The notes: generated from the letters alone by a model not told the origin. A stretch of DNA of 64,000 bases from Ceratotherium simum simum (GCF_000283155.1 NW_004454180.1:15782439-15846438); one strand, 5' to 3'. Shown: positions 9,221-19,377, counted from the first letter of the stretch. Made by a program: numbers and translations.

Positions 9221-11063
9221 GAGGGGCTGTACATAGTCACCGGGGTCACAGTCTAGTCCACAGAGGCATCGGCTGGGGCATGATAATTTTGGGGTTTACC
9301 CATATGTAGGAGGTGGGGTCTGGGAGAACAGAGGCATTTGCCAGATTGTGTGGAGATCTGGACAACATAAAAGGTACCTGGATGTTGGGCCCCTCAATTG
9401 AATGATGTTATTAGAGGCCCTGACTTTTCCCAAAAGTCACATCTCCGGGGAAGCCATGTGGTCTGGGACTGGGGACTGCTGGGCCAAATTCAGAATAGAA
9501 CCAGTGTGTAGGTGCAGGTACATGTCTGTGTGGCCATCCCAACAATCAGGCCAGGTTCACATCTGCCTCCACGTCTGCAGTTCTGGTCCACCGAAAGGTT
9601 TGGGTGGGTGCCGAGGGCGTTGTGGTGAGCCGGCAGGTGGGTGATGGGTGCTCGGCTCAGTGGCTGAGGAGGCGGGGAGCCGGAGGAAGTGGGGTGCTTG
9701 ACAGCGCCCAGGTGGGAGGGTGCTGCGTCGAGGTTAGTAACACAGGAAGCAAAGGTCATGAAACATTACTAACAACCCACAGAAAGAGGGAGGATGAGGA
9801 GGGCTGGGCTGGTCAGCGGGGTAGGGAGGAGGTATTGTGAGGAACGTTGGTGGCATTTAGCAGGCATAACTTTGCATCCCACAGGGGCTTGATGCTCCTC
9901 ATGGTGGCCACACCATCATGGGGTTTATGACTCACAGTTCTGTGGAACCCGTGGAGGTCACGGGGATCAGAGATCAGGCATTTTATAATTCCAGGGAAGT
10001 GGTCCTCAGGTGATTTAATGGGTCAAGACCCTGACTCAGGAGCTGGGGAACCAACATGGGGTTGATGGAAACCAGTGTGGACTCGTGTGGACGAGGGGCT
10101 GGAGATGCGTGAGGATGTAATGTCCAGTTCCAAAGAGGGGTGGATGAGGTGTTGTCACCTCCAGTGGTGTGGAAGTTGGGGCCACCCTGAGGGTGAGTGT
10201 CCCTCCCAGGTGGCTGTCCACTGAGGGGAACCTGGAGCCCCACATGGAAGTGTGGCCTGGTGAAGCTTGGAGACCTCTATTCGAATCCACGAACATCTGA
10301 GCAGCTGCCGGTGCTGCGGATTTTCAGTAACTCTGGGGCTCGTTGGGGTGTACGGGCCAAGGCCTGGGCAGCTCCTCTCAGGCTCTGACCTTGATGTTCC
10401 ATCCAAGAGAATACGTCTTTCGGTCACATTTAGAGGCAGCTGAGGTAGTGGCCCTGGCACTAGCAATGTGCCCTGGGTGGCGGGACTCCATGACGGGGAG
10501 CTCACTTCTACGGACAGGGCTCCTTCTCTCAAATGGCAGTCGCTCAGAAACCTTTCCAGGGACATAGTTAGTCCCCACGGCCTGGCGCCTCCAGATCCCA
10601 GGGAGGGAGAGGGTAAACATCCCCTCTTGCTGGGGTCAAGGCTGGAAGCAGGATCGTGGGGGGAGGAATGGGATCCAAATTCTTGGGAAAGAGCGTTGCT
10701 GCAGCACGTGAAAGAGGCAACACTGGGCAGGGGTGCAAAGCAGCACACAGGCCAGCAGGAGAGGGGCCTTCCCAGACGTAGACCCCAGACGTAGATCCCA
10801 GCCTGACAGCCTGCAGGGAGCCAGGAGCAACGATGGGCGTCTCTGGGGGACTGGAGGATCTTCTCTCCATGTGTAGAGTGGTTTTGTCCTTGTTGCCAAT
10901 TGTGTGAACAAGCAGGCAAGGCAACTAGGTTGGCAGCAGGGAGGAAAGAACGGGGTCCTCCCGGGACCAACCTCTCGGGGACACGTGGAGAGCGTGATCG
11001 CTGGCATAGGCTCACACTGGCGGGTGGGCGCGGAGGCTGCGGAGATGAGCTGCGTACCCCCAT
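9221..11063 (-). mobile_element. Probable internal remains of the same minus-strand retrovirus
   Basis: This GC-rich block sits upstream of the envelope remnant in element orientation, where surface-subunit and earlier sequence should lie. Several overlapping minus-strand frames are open, including 10155-11063 (302 codons), but I recognise no gag, protease, reverse transcriptase or surface motif in them. The right edge carries a segment (10957-11032) related to 7797-7870 in the flank. Assignment to the retrovirus is inferred from neighbourhood; part could be unrelated single-copy DNA. Confidence 0.3.
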
Positions 11064-14000
11064 CCCTGCTTAACCACGTAAGTCACCCCTGAAAACCTGT
11101 CACCGAGGGAAAGCTGTTCAACAAAATCTTCCTGATTCTTCTTTGTGTCTGTCTCACTACGTTGAATATATTTCTTTAAGCCTCTTTCATTCTTTGCGGA
11201 ATAAGGCAGAATATGAGAGGTAGAAGCATTTTGTTGCTGGTTTGCATGAGAAAAAGCATCAAAAGAAAACAAGTGTTTTATTCTTTTTTTGGAGGGTTCT
11301 ATTTTTTGATTTGGTTTAAAGAACCAGGTTTTTTTTTTAGATCACTTTGTGTATTTTTTTCACCATTTGGCCAAGTATTCAGTTATGACATATGTAAAGA
11401 ACTAGACACAAGCTTTCTTAAAGTCCAGAGGGTGAAAATATACGAATAACTTTATAGGGAATGTACAGGCAGAGGGGACGGGAAACCCTGGCTCCACCCT
11501 CAGAGCTCATACCCTGGAGGGCTGCAGGTGGTGGTGAGATTGGTGGTGCTCCTGAGGAAGAAGGAAGGTTCTAGACTGCCCAAGGTGAGAGGCTTGTCAA
11601 ATCCTCTTGGGATTGCCTGGCAGAAATAATTGAGCTTGTCACCTTGAATTTGACTTCAGATGGCGTATTCAGTCATGTGTATGTGACAGGTGATACCACC
11701 AGCTAGAAAACCTCCCTCTGGGGCGTGGTTCTCAAACCTGAGACTTGGGAGAACCCCTGGAGGGACCTGTTATAGCAGAGACCACTAGGGTCCCCCTGGA
11801 GGGTGTCTCTCGGCGGGAGAGGGGCCAGCCGGATCACCCACGTTTGTAACGAGCCTGGCGGGAGGGCAGTGCTGCCCTGGGGAGCACCCTGGAGGGCCGC
11901 TGGCCTGCTGCTCTCCCGGCAGCACAGACGTCCCTCTCTCTCCCTGCGTGTGCTCCAGCCTCGTGACATGGGTGACGGGTGGCCCAGCAGGGGCGCTTCT
12001 CCCTGCCACTCTCCCTACAGACCCCTCTGCATCCAACACAGGCCAACCCGGAAAGCAGTTTCGGAAAAAGAAAGGTTTGCATTGGAGAGAATTCAACCTT
12101 GAGGACTGGTGAAGCAGGCTGAACCCGGGCGGAGAGGTCTATTTCTAGAGAGAAAACTCGTCAGTGAACAGAAGTCGTCTGGGGAAGCGGTGGTGATGGA
12201 GGGAGCAGTGCGGTCTAGGGGGGAGTAATGACGGCACGGCCCAAGAAGACACGAGAAGGACGGCAACGCGGAGGAGCCTCGCCTGCTGGCTGGGGGCATG
12301 AGCACCACGTGTCTCTGCCCAGCAGAGCCCTCTGAGTCACCCCTCGGCTGGAAGACTTGGCCGTGTTCCTTTCCCACGCAGCTGAGATAGCCTGCTGAGA
12401 AAACCACTGTCTTGATTTCCTCCTGGAACTGACTAGAGCCTGGGGCCACTGGTGTTGGCATTGGGGCAGCATCTCGCATGGCCTCCTGTCTGTGTCACCA
12501 ATGCCAGCCCTTTCCCGGTGGGATGTGCCACGGCCCCTGCGCTCTGCCCTGCACCACAGTTCCTGGGGGGCTGTGGGCTTTCTGGGCTCCACAGAGCCCC
12601 ACGGGGGTGAGTCCCCAGAATGCTGAGTGGGGAGAGGGGACAGTTGGGGAACCGTGCAGATCAGATGGACAATCGGGTGGCGTGCGGCACAGACAGGAGG
12701 AATCTCATTTCAAGGTGTGTCCTTCACTTGACCTTGATGGGAAGCCCTCTGAGTGCGGAAGGGCCGACTCTTGGGCTCTGTGGTCGTCCTGTGGGAAGCC
12801 TTGCCCTGGCCCCATGTCGCGGGAGGGGAGGCAGACCTCATTCAGTGCAGTGAGAAGCTCAGCGGTGGCGCCCACGCTCCCTCACAGACGGCGCTGGAGC
12901 CCGTCGCCGTCCACCAGGGGCGCTGCCGAGGGCGTCCTCCCAAGGTGAGAGACAGGTCAGTGGCCTTACAGTTCCTTCTGACTCGGAGTTTTACACTTGA
13001 TTCTGTGTAAATTCCTACACTTACAAAAAATAAACCATCGAAACAATTACTTTAATAAAAAATAGTTTTGTCACCAGCATGACAGAACTTAGAGAATGGC
13101 AAACAGAGGCCTTAAAATATATTTGGGAAACAATGAAAATATCATATCCAAAAGATAAACCTTTTTAAGAGAAATAACTAAAAGTTGAGCGCATCAAAAC
13201 GGAGAACATCTCCCCTCCTGTGGGTTTTGCCCAAGTGAATGTAACTTCTGACAGGGAACCTAAACTTACAATACAGAGTGCGTGTTCTATGATTTATTTT
13301 TAGTCGGTTTCCTGGGAAAATTGTAATCTTCATTCTAAAGTAGCGCATTTTAAAGTACAGTATTTTATCATAACTTGTGACTAAAATTGTTTTCTATGGA
13401 AAAGAATTTCTGATTTTGTTATGGAAATCAATGCAGAAATATGAGTTAGTTGACTGAAATGCACTTTGCAGGCATTTCTGGAACAGTTAATCCCCAAATC
13501 CAGTTGGAGAACTGCTGGCCTCCAGCCTCAGCCTGGAAACCGCCTTCCAGATGTGGACTGTCTCTCCGGCGGGCCCTTCTCTGTGGCTCGGCTGGTGCCA
13601 CTTCGTGAACCCTCTGCAGCGTAGGCCTCGAAACCCAGGCACAGCCGCCTCCAGAGGCATATGCTGCAGCCCCCCGATAAAGCGGCACCGAGGAAGCTGG
13701 ATTTTCCTACTGTGATTTTGTGGGTCTTTGCTGGGGCAAGGTGATGGTCTGGGGAGGACAGGTCAAAGCCAGCTTTAAGAGACTCGAAACATTCCAAATT
13801 AATGCTTCCTTCAGTCACATGTGTCACCAGGACACGCTGGCACTTCAGGGGGCAAATCCACGCCCGAAGGTTTTCCTCTTGATGTATTTGGAACTCAAAG
13901 GAGAGGTTAACGAAGTTCAGCAAGTGACATTCAGAAGTGCAGGGGGTGACCCCCAGGAGCTCTTTCAAAGCTGGGATCTCACTGGCATTTCCCGGGCCCC

Positions 14001-14714
14001 ACCCCAGCAGACAGTCTGAGGTCACAGACTTCGTGAGATGGAAGCAAGAGGGCGTTTCGGGCATCCAGGCCTGTTGGTGACACACCTCCCTCCCTGAGTG
14101 CTGGGCTCCTCCAGCCCCACACCTGGGACCCCACCTCCTGGCCTCAGACTCAGCCTTTCTCGGGCTCCCATCAACAACCTGGGTCCTGAGGACCAAGAGC
14201 TCAGCACCTTGGGTCTGGGGCCTGTGAACAGAGGAGGCCCTGGGGCTGTGATGTTGTTGTTCTATAGCTGTTGCTTATTTTCTTCGTGTTACAGAATGAA
14301 GAACATGTGTTCACGGTAAAAAAAATAAAAAAGTTATAGAATAGAAGTATGACAAGAAAACAGACCTGCACCATTTTGGCTGACTGGCCCTCATAGTGGG
14401 GGTGAGCATTTAACAGTGGCCCTTCCTCCATGCCCTCCGACAAAACCCACATCCCCCGGCTGGCGGATGTGATCTCCTCCCTCCCACACCTCCGTCCGAG
14501 GGTCGTCCGTGTTCTTCCTTATCTCCTGTCACAGGCCTGTTGCCTGTCCCCCAGAGACGCAGACCCCAGTCACCCCAGCCACTTGCCAGAGGCTCCTCAC
14601 CTTCGACGCCTGGCTGCACCTCTGACCGCACTCCAGCGTCAGCCCCGAAGAGACTCTTCTTTGCATCCCTTTTTCTGCGTGACACTCTTTATTTTCTGGA
14701 CAGAATTTACCACC
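11064..14714. other. Single-copy stretch, GC-rich 11730-12960 and AT-rich 13010-13440
   Basis: No gene family or transposon recognised. The GC-rich part has moderate CpG content and several open frames (12093-12479, 12215-12592, 12478-12948), none with recognisable domains. A donor-like CCAAGGTGAGAG at about 12940 has no believable exon upstream. The longest frame here is 222 codons on the minus strand (13528-14196), of unknown nature. A T-run is at 11330-11338. Confidence 0.45.
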
Positions 14715-14754
14715 ATCTCCAGTTACATATATATATATATATGTAACTGGAGAT
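14715..14754. repeat. Perfect 40-bp palindrome with (AT)8 centre
   Basis: The 12-base arms ATCTCCAGTTAC (14715-14726) and GTAACTGGAGAT (14743-14754) are exact reverse complements. They flank sixteen bases of alternating AT, which is itself self-complementary, so the whole 40 bp is one uninterrupted inverted repeat able to form a hairpin or cruciform. A further AT/ACAT-rich tract runs to 14784, where an ERE SINE begins. Confidence 0.97.
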
Positions 14755-14784
14755 GATATATATACACATATATATATATATATA
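14755..14784. repeat. (AT)n-rich simple repeat
   Basis: Alternating AT with one ACAC interruption links the palindrome to the T-run of the neighbouring ERE SINE. It may derive partly from the SINE insertion site. Confidence 0.85.
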
Positions 14785-14966
14785 TTTTTTTTTGTGAGGA
14801 AGATGATCCCTGAGCTAACATCTGTGCCAATCTTCTTCTATTTTTGTATGTGGGATGCCACCACAGCATGGCTGATGAATGGTGCAGGTCTGTGCTTGGA
14901 ATTCAAACCCACGAACTGCTGAAGTGGAGCACGGGAACTTAACTACCACGCCACCAGGCCAGCCTC
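14785..14966 (-). mobile_element. ERE SINE (tRNA-derived, perissodactyl)
   Basis: On the + strand it begins with nine T and continues GTGAGGAAGATGATCCCTG, GCTAACATCTGTGCCAATC, TGTATGTGGGATGCCACCAC and CAGCATGGCTGATGAATGG. The B-box region and a CACCAGGCCAGCC end follow, so the element lies on the minus strand. It is the ERE form with a single GAGGAAGAT tail block. It is clearly diverged and its B box (GGAATTCAAACC in reverse) is degraded, so it is an old copy. Target duplications are not obvious because of the AT tract. Confidence 0.9.
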
Positions 14967-14989
14967 TCCGGTCACCTATACTTTTTAAA

Positions 14990-15120
14990 AACTTTCCATA
15001 ACAGTTTTTTCCAGCGTTATTGAGCTATAAGTGACATATAGCATTGTGTAAGTGGAAGGTGTACACCGTGATGATGTGACACATGGATATACTGGGTCCA
15101 GTTATCTTCTTTATTTATTA
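14990..15120 (-). mobile_element. L1 3'-end fragment
   Basis: CAGCGTTATTGAGCTATAAG, TGACATATAGCATTGTGTAA and a run to ATGTGACACATGG resemble the reverse complement of old L1 (L1M) 3' untranslated ends. The element is 5'-truncated. Subfamily not assigned. Confidence 0.7.
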
Positions 15121-15689
15121 GTCTGTTGCCATCTCCCCAGCTGGAGGGCCTGCTTCTGAGATCAGGGCCTTGTTGGTTCAGACGAGAAAGCTCCCCGAGC
15201 TCGCTCGGCCCTCCCGAACCCTTGATGAGAGGAGTGAGTTCCCTCAAGGTCAGCTGTTGGGTTAGAGATGTGACAGTTTCTGATCGTTGTCCTCGAGAAT
15301 TTGTGCCAATGTACACTCCACCAGCATGCTTGGGGGGTTGCTCATTTCCTCCAACCCTGCAGGCCTGGCTCCCACAAGCTGTCTCACGCCCCAGCACAGG
15401 GCTTGGCCTCCGGTCACCATCTATGCTAGTTCTCTGGGACCCCAGGCATCAGATATTACCTCCGTGGCTAGTCCACTCGTTCCCAACTGCCTCTTTAAAA
15501 ACCCCCTCCGTCATCCTCCCCTTCCCTCCATCTCCTGAAGGAGACGGTAGTTCCTGAATTCCTCGGAAGGAATCACTTAAGTTGCCATGACTTGCCCAAT
15601 GGTTGAGTATTCAACAGTCCTTCCAGGTAACTAACCCCGGGGGACTGGCTGCCCACGTGCTTCTCACGAATGGCATGTGCTCGGCACAC
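15121..15689. other. Unassigned sequence
   Basis: No repeat or gene recognised. A 143-codon frame (15126-15557, +) shows no domain; it begins close to the L1 fragment and lacks supporting context. Confidence 0.4.
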
Positions 15690-15830
15690 CTGTGTACGTT
15701 TTCTGTTTTCACCTTCACAGCAACCAAGAGAGAAAGTTACTACGTTTCCTGCTTTTCAGAAGGAAACCCTGATTGTCAAGCCACAGAGCCAGGAAATAGG
15801 TGAGCCAGGATTTGCGCTGACTGTCTCCCG
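15690..15830 (-). mobile_element. MIR SINE remnant
   Basis: TTTCACCTTCACAGCAACC, CCTGCTTTTCAGAAGGAAACCC and AAGCCACAGAGCCAGGAAAT follow the order of a reverse-complement MIR (ATTTTACAGATGAGGAAACTG, CACACAGCTAG). Strongly diverged. Confidence 0.5.
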
Positions 15831-15869
15831 TGCGTTTGCTGCTTCATTCTGTGGCTACAGACTGCAGTC

Positions 15870-16095
15870 CTGATGCGCGGGAGGCACCGTGCTGAGCGCT
15901 GAGAAGGTGGTTCTGGACAAGGCCGCGGCTCCTGTCCCTGTGAAGCCTGCGTCAGAGGGAGAAGGCAGGTGTTTGGCAAATAATTACACAGTAAGTGTGA
16001 AATTGCAACTGCAGTGAGTACAACAAAGTAGAGATACAGAGGCCACCAAGCATGGCACAAGCGTTGGGGGCTCTACTGGGGGTTCAAGGAAGGCT
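15870..16095 (+). repeat. Ancient interspersed repeat, family not named
   Basis: GAGGCACCGTGCTGAGCGCTG, then GGACAAGGCCGCGGCTCCTG, a CAAATAATTACACAG segment and GGTTCAAGGAAGGCTCTGAG follow the order of a widespread old mammalian repeat. That repeat reads roughly 'caggcactgttctaggtgct ... ccctgccctcatggagctta ... gggaaggcctcactgag'. The same family appears to recur at 33735, 34325, 48050, 51980 and 55876. Confidence 0.4.
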
Positions 16096-16099
16096 CTGA

Positions 16100-16312
16100 G
16101 AGAGAGGCGGTGTGGAGGGAACTGGGTGCCCCAGCCATGGGTCAGCACCCAGGGCCTCCCTGCCTAGTCCGTCCACCAGCTGGACTGAGCCACATGAGTG
16201 ACCCCAAGCAAGACAAGCACAAGTCACCCACCATGGGAAATATGAATAGCTGTTTTAAGCCACTGAGTTTTGGGGTGGTGTTATTTACAAGTAAAGAAAA
16301 CTGAAATAGGAC
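16100..16312 (+). mobile_element. LTR tail, MaLR-like (old subfamily)
   Basis: The tail TGTTTTAAGCCACTGAGTTT, TGGGGTGGTGTTATTTACAA and CTGAAATAGG matches the 3' part of old MaLR-type LTRs. The upstream part is too degraded to place the 5' end. Confidence 0.55.
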
Positions 16313-16370
16313 CCAATGGCTAAACAGAAAATTACATCTTACATTCTTGCCTGTGGTCACTGGGACTGGG

Positions 16371-16414
16371 CCCTGCACGAGGCCACATCTACAATTACAC
16401 TCGGTTCCTGGGGG
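16371..16414 (+). repeat. 44-bp direct repeat, copy 1
   Basis: Begins CCCTGCACGAGGCCACATCT and ends TTCCTGGGGG. It is identical at 43 of 44 positions to 16847-16890. Weaker similarity continues about 20 bp to the right through CTCAG and AGTCAA. Confidence 0.95.
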
Positions 16415-16846
16415 CACTCAGTAGAGTCAAGATTCTGTGACCATTCTAGGACAGAACATGGAACATCAGCAGTTCCAGGTCCCCAGGTCTCTTGTGTAGA
16501 ATGACCACTTTCCCTGGTACTGGGCAGAGGGAAGAAAAAGAAGTTCAAATCCCACACATGTCCCCATCCAGGGTCTTCCTAAGCTGTGTTCACAGAATCT
16601 CTTATTTCTTCTTCCCACAGGGTGATGGTAGCTAAAAGTCAAAAGCAAAGGCAGGCCCAGTGGTTTCCTGAGTTACAGGAACAAGTGAATTTAAGGGCCC
16701 GACTGTGACAGTTTAGCCTCAGGTGGGACGCAGGGCAATGACCACGGAGCAGGGTCCACAGGAGGAGGGAACTCAGGGCCCCGTGCCACGCACCCGCCTG
16801 CCAGCCCTCCTTCCGGAGGTGCCATAGTTTCTTGCTGAGGGACTTG
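16415..16846. other. Unassigned sequence between the two 44-bp direct repeats
   Basis: No gene or repeat recognised in these 432 bases. They are bounded by the near-identical 44-bp copies, which could mark a duplication or a rearrangement. Confidence 0.5.
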
Positions 16847-16890
16847 CCCTGCACGAGGCCACATCTACAATTACACTCAGTTCCTGGGGG
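16847..16890 (+). repeat. 44-bp direct repeat, copy 2
   Basis: Second copy of 16371-16414, differing at one position (CTCAG against CTCGG). The copies are 476 bp apart start to start. Confidence 0.95.
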
Positions 16891-16924
16891 ATCTCAGAGT
16901 CAAATCACCGAGGAGAAGCTTTCT

Positions 16925-17590
16925 GTGGTGGTTTCAACACATGTTCTCAGATTCCACGTGGCCTCCCCTTGAACTTGGGTGGGCCTCTTGGCGCTGTGTG
17001 ACTTCTGAGGCCCAGACGGACGGGGCCACACAGCCGTGCCTGTTTTTCCTGGGACACTCGCTCTGGGAGCCTCTGGCTGTCCTTTTTATTTTTTAAATTT
17101 TTCCCAGCTTTAGTGAGATAGAATTGACATAGAGCATTGTGTAATTTTAAGGTGCACAGCGTGCTGATTTGATACACCTATGTACTGTGAAATGACCACA
17201 ATAGGGTTAGTTAACACATCCACCATCCCACATAGTTACCATTTCTTGTGTGTGTGGTGAGAACACCCAAGATTACCCTCTCAGTATCTTCACTGTCTTG
17301 TAAGAGGTCTGGCTGCCCTGGGGCCACCATGTGAAGAGACCACAGAGAGAAATGGCCGAGAGGCGTCAGCTGTTACAGCCCCAGCCCAGGAGCCAGACTG
17401 TGAGTGAAGACATCTTCAAGGCGACCCTTGCCACGGCCACCATCTGACTGGTCTTACCTGAGAGACTCTGGGGTCTGCGGAGCTGAACTTGGTCACCCCA
17501 GACCCAAGAGAGGTAATAATGCGCGTGATTGTGCTGTTTCAGGCCACCGTCTGGGCGTGGTTTGTTTTGCAGCAATAAGAACCTGGAATG
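16925..17590 (+). mobile_element. MaLR-like LTR split by an L1 insertion
   Basis: The left part (16925-17083) includes GGGACACTCGCTCTGGGAGC. The right part (17308-17590) includes GACTGTGAGTGAAGACATCT and ends TGGTTTGTTTTGCAGCAATA. Together they follow one old MaLR-type LTR; the middle is an inserted L1 end. The repeated target TCTGGCTGTCCT/TCTGGCTGCCCT marks the joint. Subfamily uncertain. Confidence 0.6.
17084..17307 (-). mobile_element. L1 3'-end insertion with 12-bp target duplication
   Basis: T-rich start, then TTTAGTGAGATAGAATTGAC, AATTTTAAGGTGCACAGCG and CACATCCACCATCCCACATA: the reverse complement of an L1M 3' end. It is flanked by TCTGGCTGTCCT (17072-17083) and TCTGGCTGCCCT (17308-17319), an 11/12 match, as left by target-primed reverse transcription. 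Strongly 5'-truncated. Confidence 0.85.
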
Positions 17591-17712
17591 GCCCCCCCAA
17601 CAAACTGCAAGATGATGCTCCTTTATCTTGGGAACGTCTGGGGGGATGTGTGTGAGCAGGTGCAGAGGGTGCGGGAAGCAGCAGGTGCCCTGAGGAGGAG
17701 ACGAGACAGCGA

Positions 17713-18166
17713 GATGGGCCATTTTCCATGTCAACCTGGTGAGACAATGGTGGCCCGCCGTTTGGCCCAACACCAGTCTAGATGTTCCTGTGCAGGTATT
17801 TTGTAGGTGTGATTAATATTTACAGTTGTTTGACTATAATTGCAGGTCACCCTCCATAATGTGGAGTCCTGCAATCAGCTGAAGGCCATAAGAGAAAAGA
17901 CTGATGTTTTACCAAGAAGGAGGAATTCTGCCACCAACTGCAACATAGAAATTCTGCCTGAGTTTTCAGCCTTTGGACTCAAACTGCAATAGCACCTTTT
18001 AGCTAACTTCCAGTCTGCTGGCCTAGGGATTTTTGCCTGGCCCCACAATCATGTGAGCCGGTTGTTTACACTCTCTCTGTCTAGATCAATTGGGGTAGAT
18101 ATCGATGAGTCAGGTAGAGACAGAGATGGTGTGGGCTCTGTTTCTCTGGAGAACCCCGCCTGAAGC
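17713..18166 (-). mobile_element. MLT2 LTR (ERVL), antisense
   Basis: On the + strand GATGGGCCATTTTCCATGTC, CTGCAATCAGCTGAAGGCC, TCAGCCTTTGGACTCAAACT, ACAATCATGTGAGCCGGTT and CTCTGTTTCTCTGGAGAACC appear in the order of a reverse-complement MLT2 LTR. It is more diverged than the copy at 2711-3162 and lacks intact ends. Confidence 0.8.
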
Positions 18167-18560
18167 AGCAGGGGGCCTGGCTGAGAGTGAGGCTGCAGAG
18201 GGTAAGGCCAGCACGTCCTCTCTAGAGGGAAGGACACTTTGCTGGTTCCCACGCCCCCATCACTCGTAAGGAAACACAGTATTGGCTGGCTTTCCTTAAA
18301 ACGTGGTGGCAAGCAAAGCCAAGTCTGGTCCTGTGTGAGGGTTGATCAGGCCCCGGCAGCTGTGAGGGGCTGAGACACCTGGGGTCCTCCCACTGGGCTG
18401 GGAGGCACAGACAGTAGCTCCGCCACAACCTTGGAGACCTGCATGTCCACATGGCTCAAGGTCCTGTGCGGGGTCTGCGGCAGCCCCACAGAGAATCTGG
18501 GGCTCCCCTGTGGCCTTTGGAGCAGAGTGAAGCCGTTGCAGCCTCAATGGCGTCTGGTTC
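18167..18560. other. Unassigned GC-rich sequence
   Basis: No repeat or gene recognised. Short frames on both strands show no domain. Confidence 0.4.
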
Positions 18561-18793
18561 TACAGTGGCAAGGACAGAGGCCCACCAACAGCCACGGGAG
18601 CTTGGAGGGAAGCCAAGACCCACTTGAGAGCCCTGCCCTGGCTGGCACCTCGGTCTCAGTCTCGTGAGGCCCTGGACAAGGACCAGCTAAGCCTGGTGCT
18701 CAGATCCTGACCCGCAGAAACTGAGAGATCAATGGCGGTTTACAGCACTAAGTTTGTAGGAATTTGTCCTGCAGCAACAGAAAACTAATACAG
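18561..18793 (+). mobile_element. LTR tail, MaLR/ERVL-like
   Basis: CAGATCCTGACCCGCAGAAA, CTGAGAGATCAATGG, AGCACTAAGTTTGTAGGAAT and GCAACAGAAAACTAATACAG follow the ending of old ERVL/MaLR LTRs. The left limit is not determined. Confidence 0.55.
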
Positions 18794-18986
18794 ACTTGAA
18801 TCGGCCTCACAGCCTTAGTTGCTCATTGAGAATTGTGCCTCTTCTGATTTATCTGTCCTCAAAATTAGGAGTGTGCATCAGCACTCATGGTCAAGTGACA
18901 AATACTGGATGGGGCTGGTCACACCCTGGGAACACTCATGGCTCACTCACTAATTCATGCTCACACTCTCTCCATTTCACTCACAA

Positions 18987-19106
18987 ACTCTCCTCTCTCT
19001 CTCTCTCCCCCCTCTCTTCCTCACCCTCTCCTTTTCTCCCTCTCTGTCTGTCCCTCACTCTCTGTCCCTCACTCTCTGTCGCTCTCACTCTCAATTCTCT
19101 CTCCCA
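18987..19106. repeat. Polypyrimidine (CT)n-rich simple repeat
   Basis: About 120 bases are almost entirely C and T on the + strand. Part is arranged as a ~13-bp repeat of CTCTCTGTCCCTCA. Serine/leucine-rich frames read through it in all three + frames; these are a by-product of the composition, not genes. Confidence 0.93.
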
Positions 19107-19377
19107 CTGTGCCTATCTTGGTTGCATTGCCAACACTTGTTCAAGCACACCTGTGGTTTAAAGAAGAGTCACTCTAATGCCAGTTGATTTCAGATAAAAA
19201 TGTTCCATCCTGGTTTGTAGATGGTTCTGAGAATGCACGAGGGACACTGGTCCTCTCCGAAGGCACTCAGTTCCAGGCTCTGTGGCTCGGCTCTCATCAA
19301 TACATAAGTTAGTTAAGTGTAATAGGACAACAAGGCATATTGACTGAACCCACGTTTGTGACTGAACTGTGTTGGGA

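Noticed and set aside
12930..12965. Exon ending at a splice donor (CCAAGGTGAGAG)
   Set aside because: Upstream frames give no recognisable protein and no acceptor pairs convincingly; isolated donor matches are common.
13528..14196. 222-codon minus-strand frame as a gene
   Set aside because: No family resemblance, no spliceable partners, no promoter or conserved context; expected by chance in GC-rich DNA.
18938..19187. Serine/leucine-rich protein
   Set aside because: The frames are translations of a CT-rich simple repeat in each phase.
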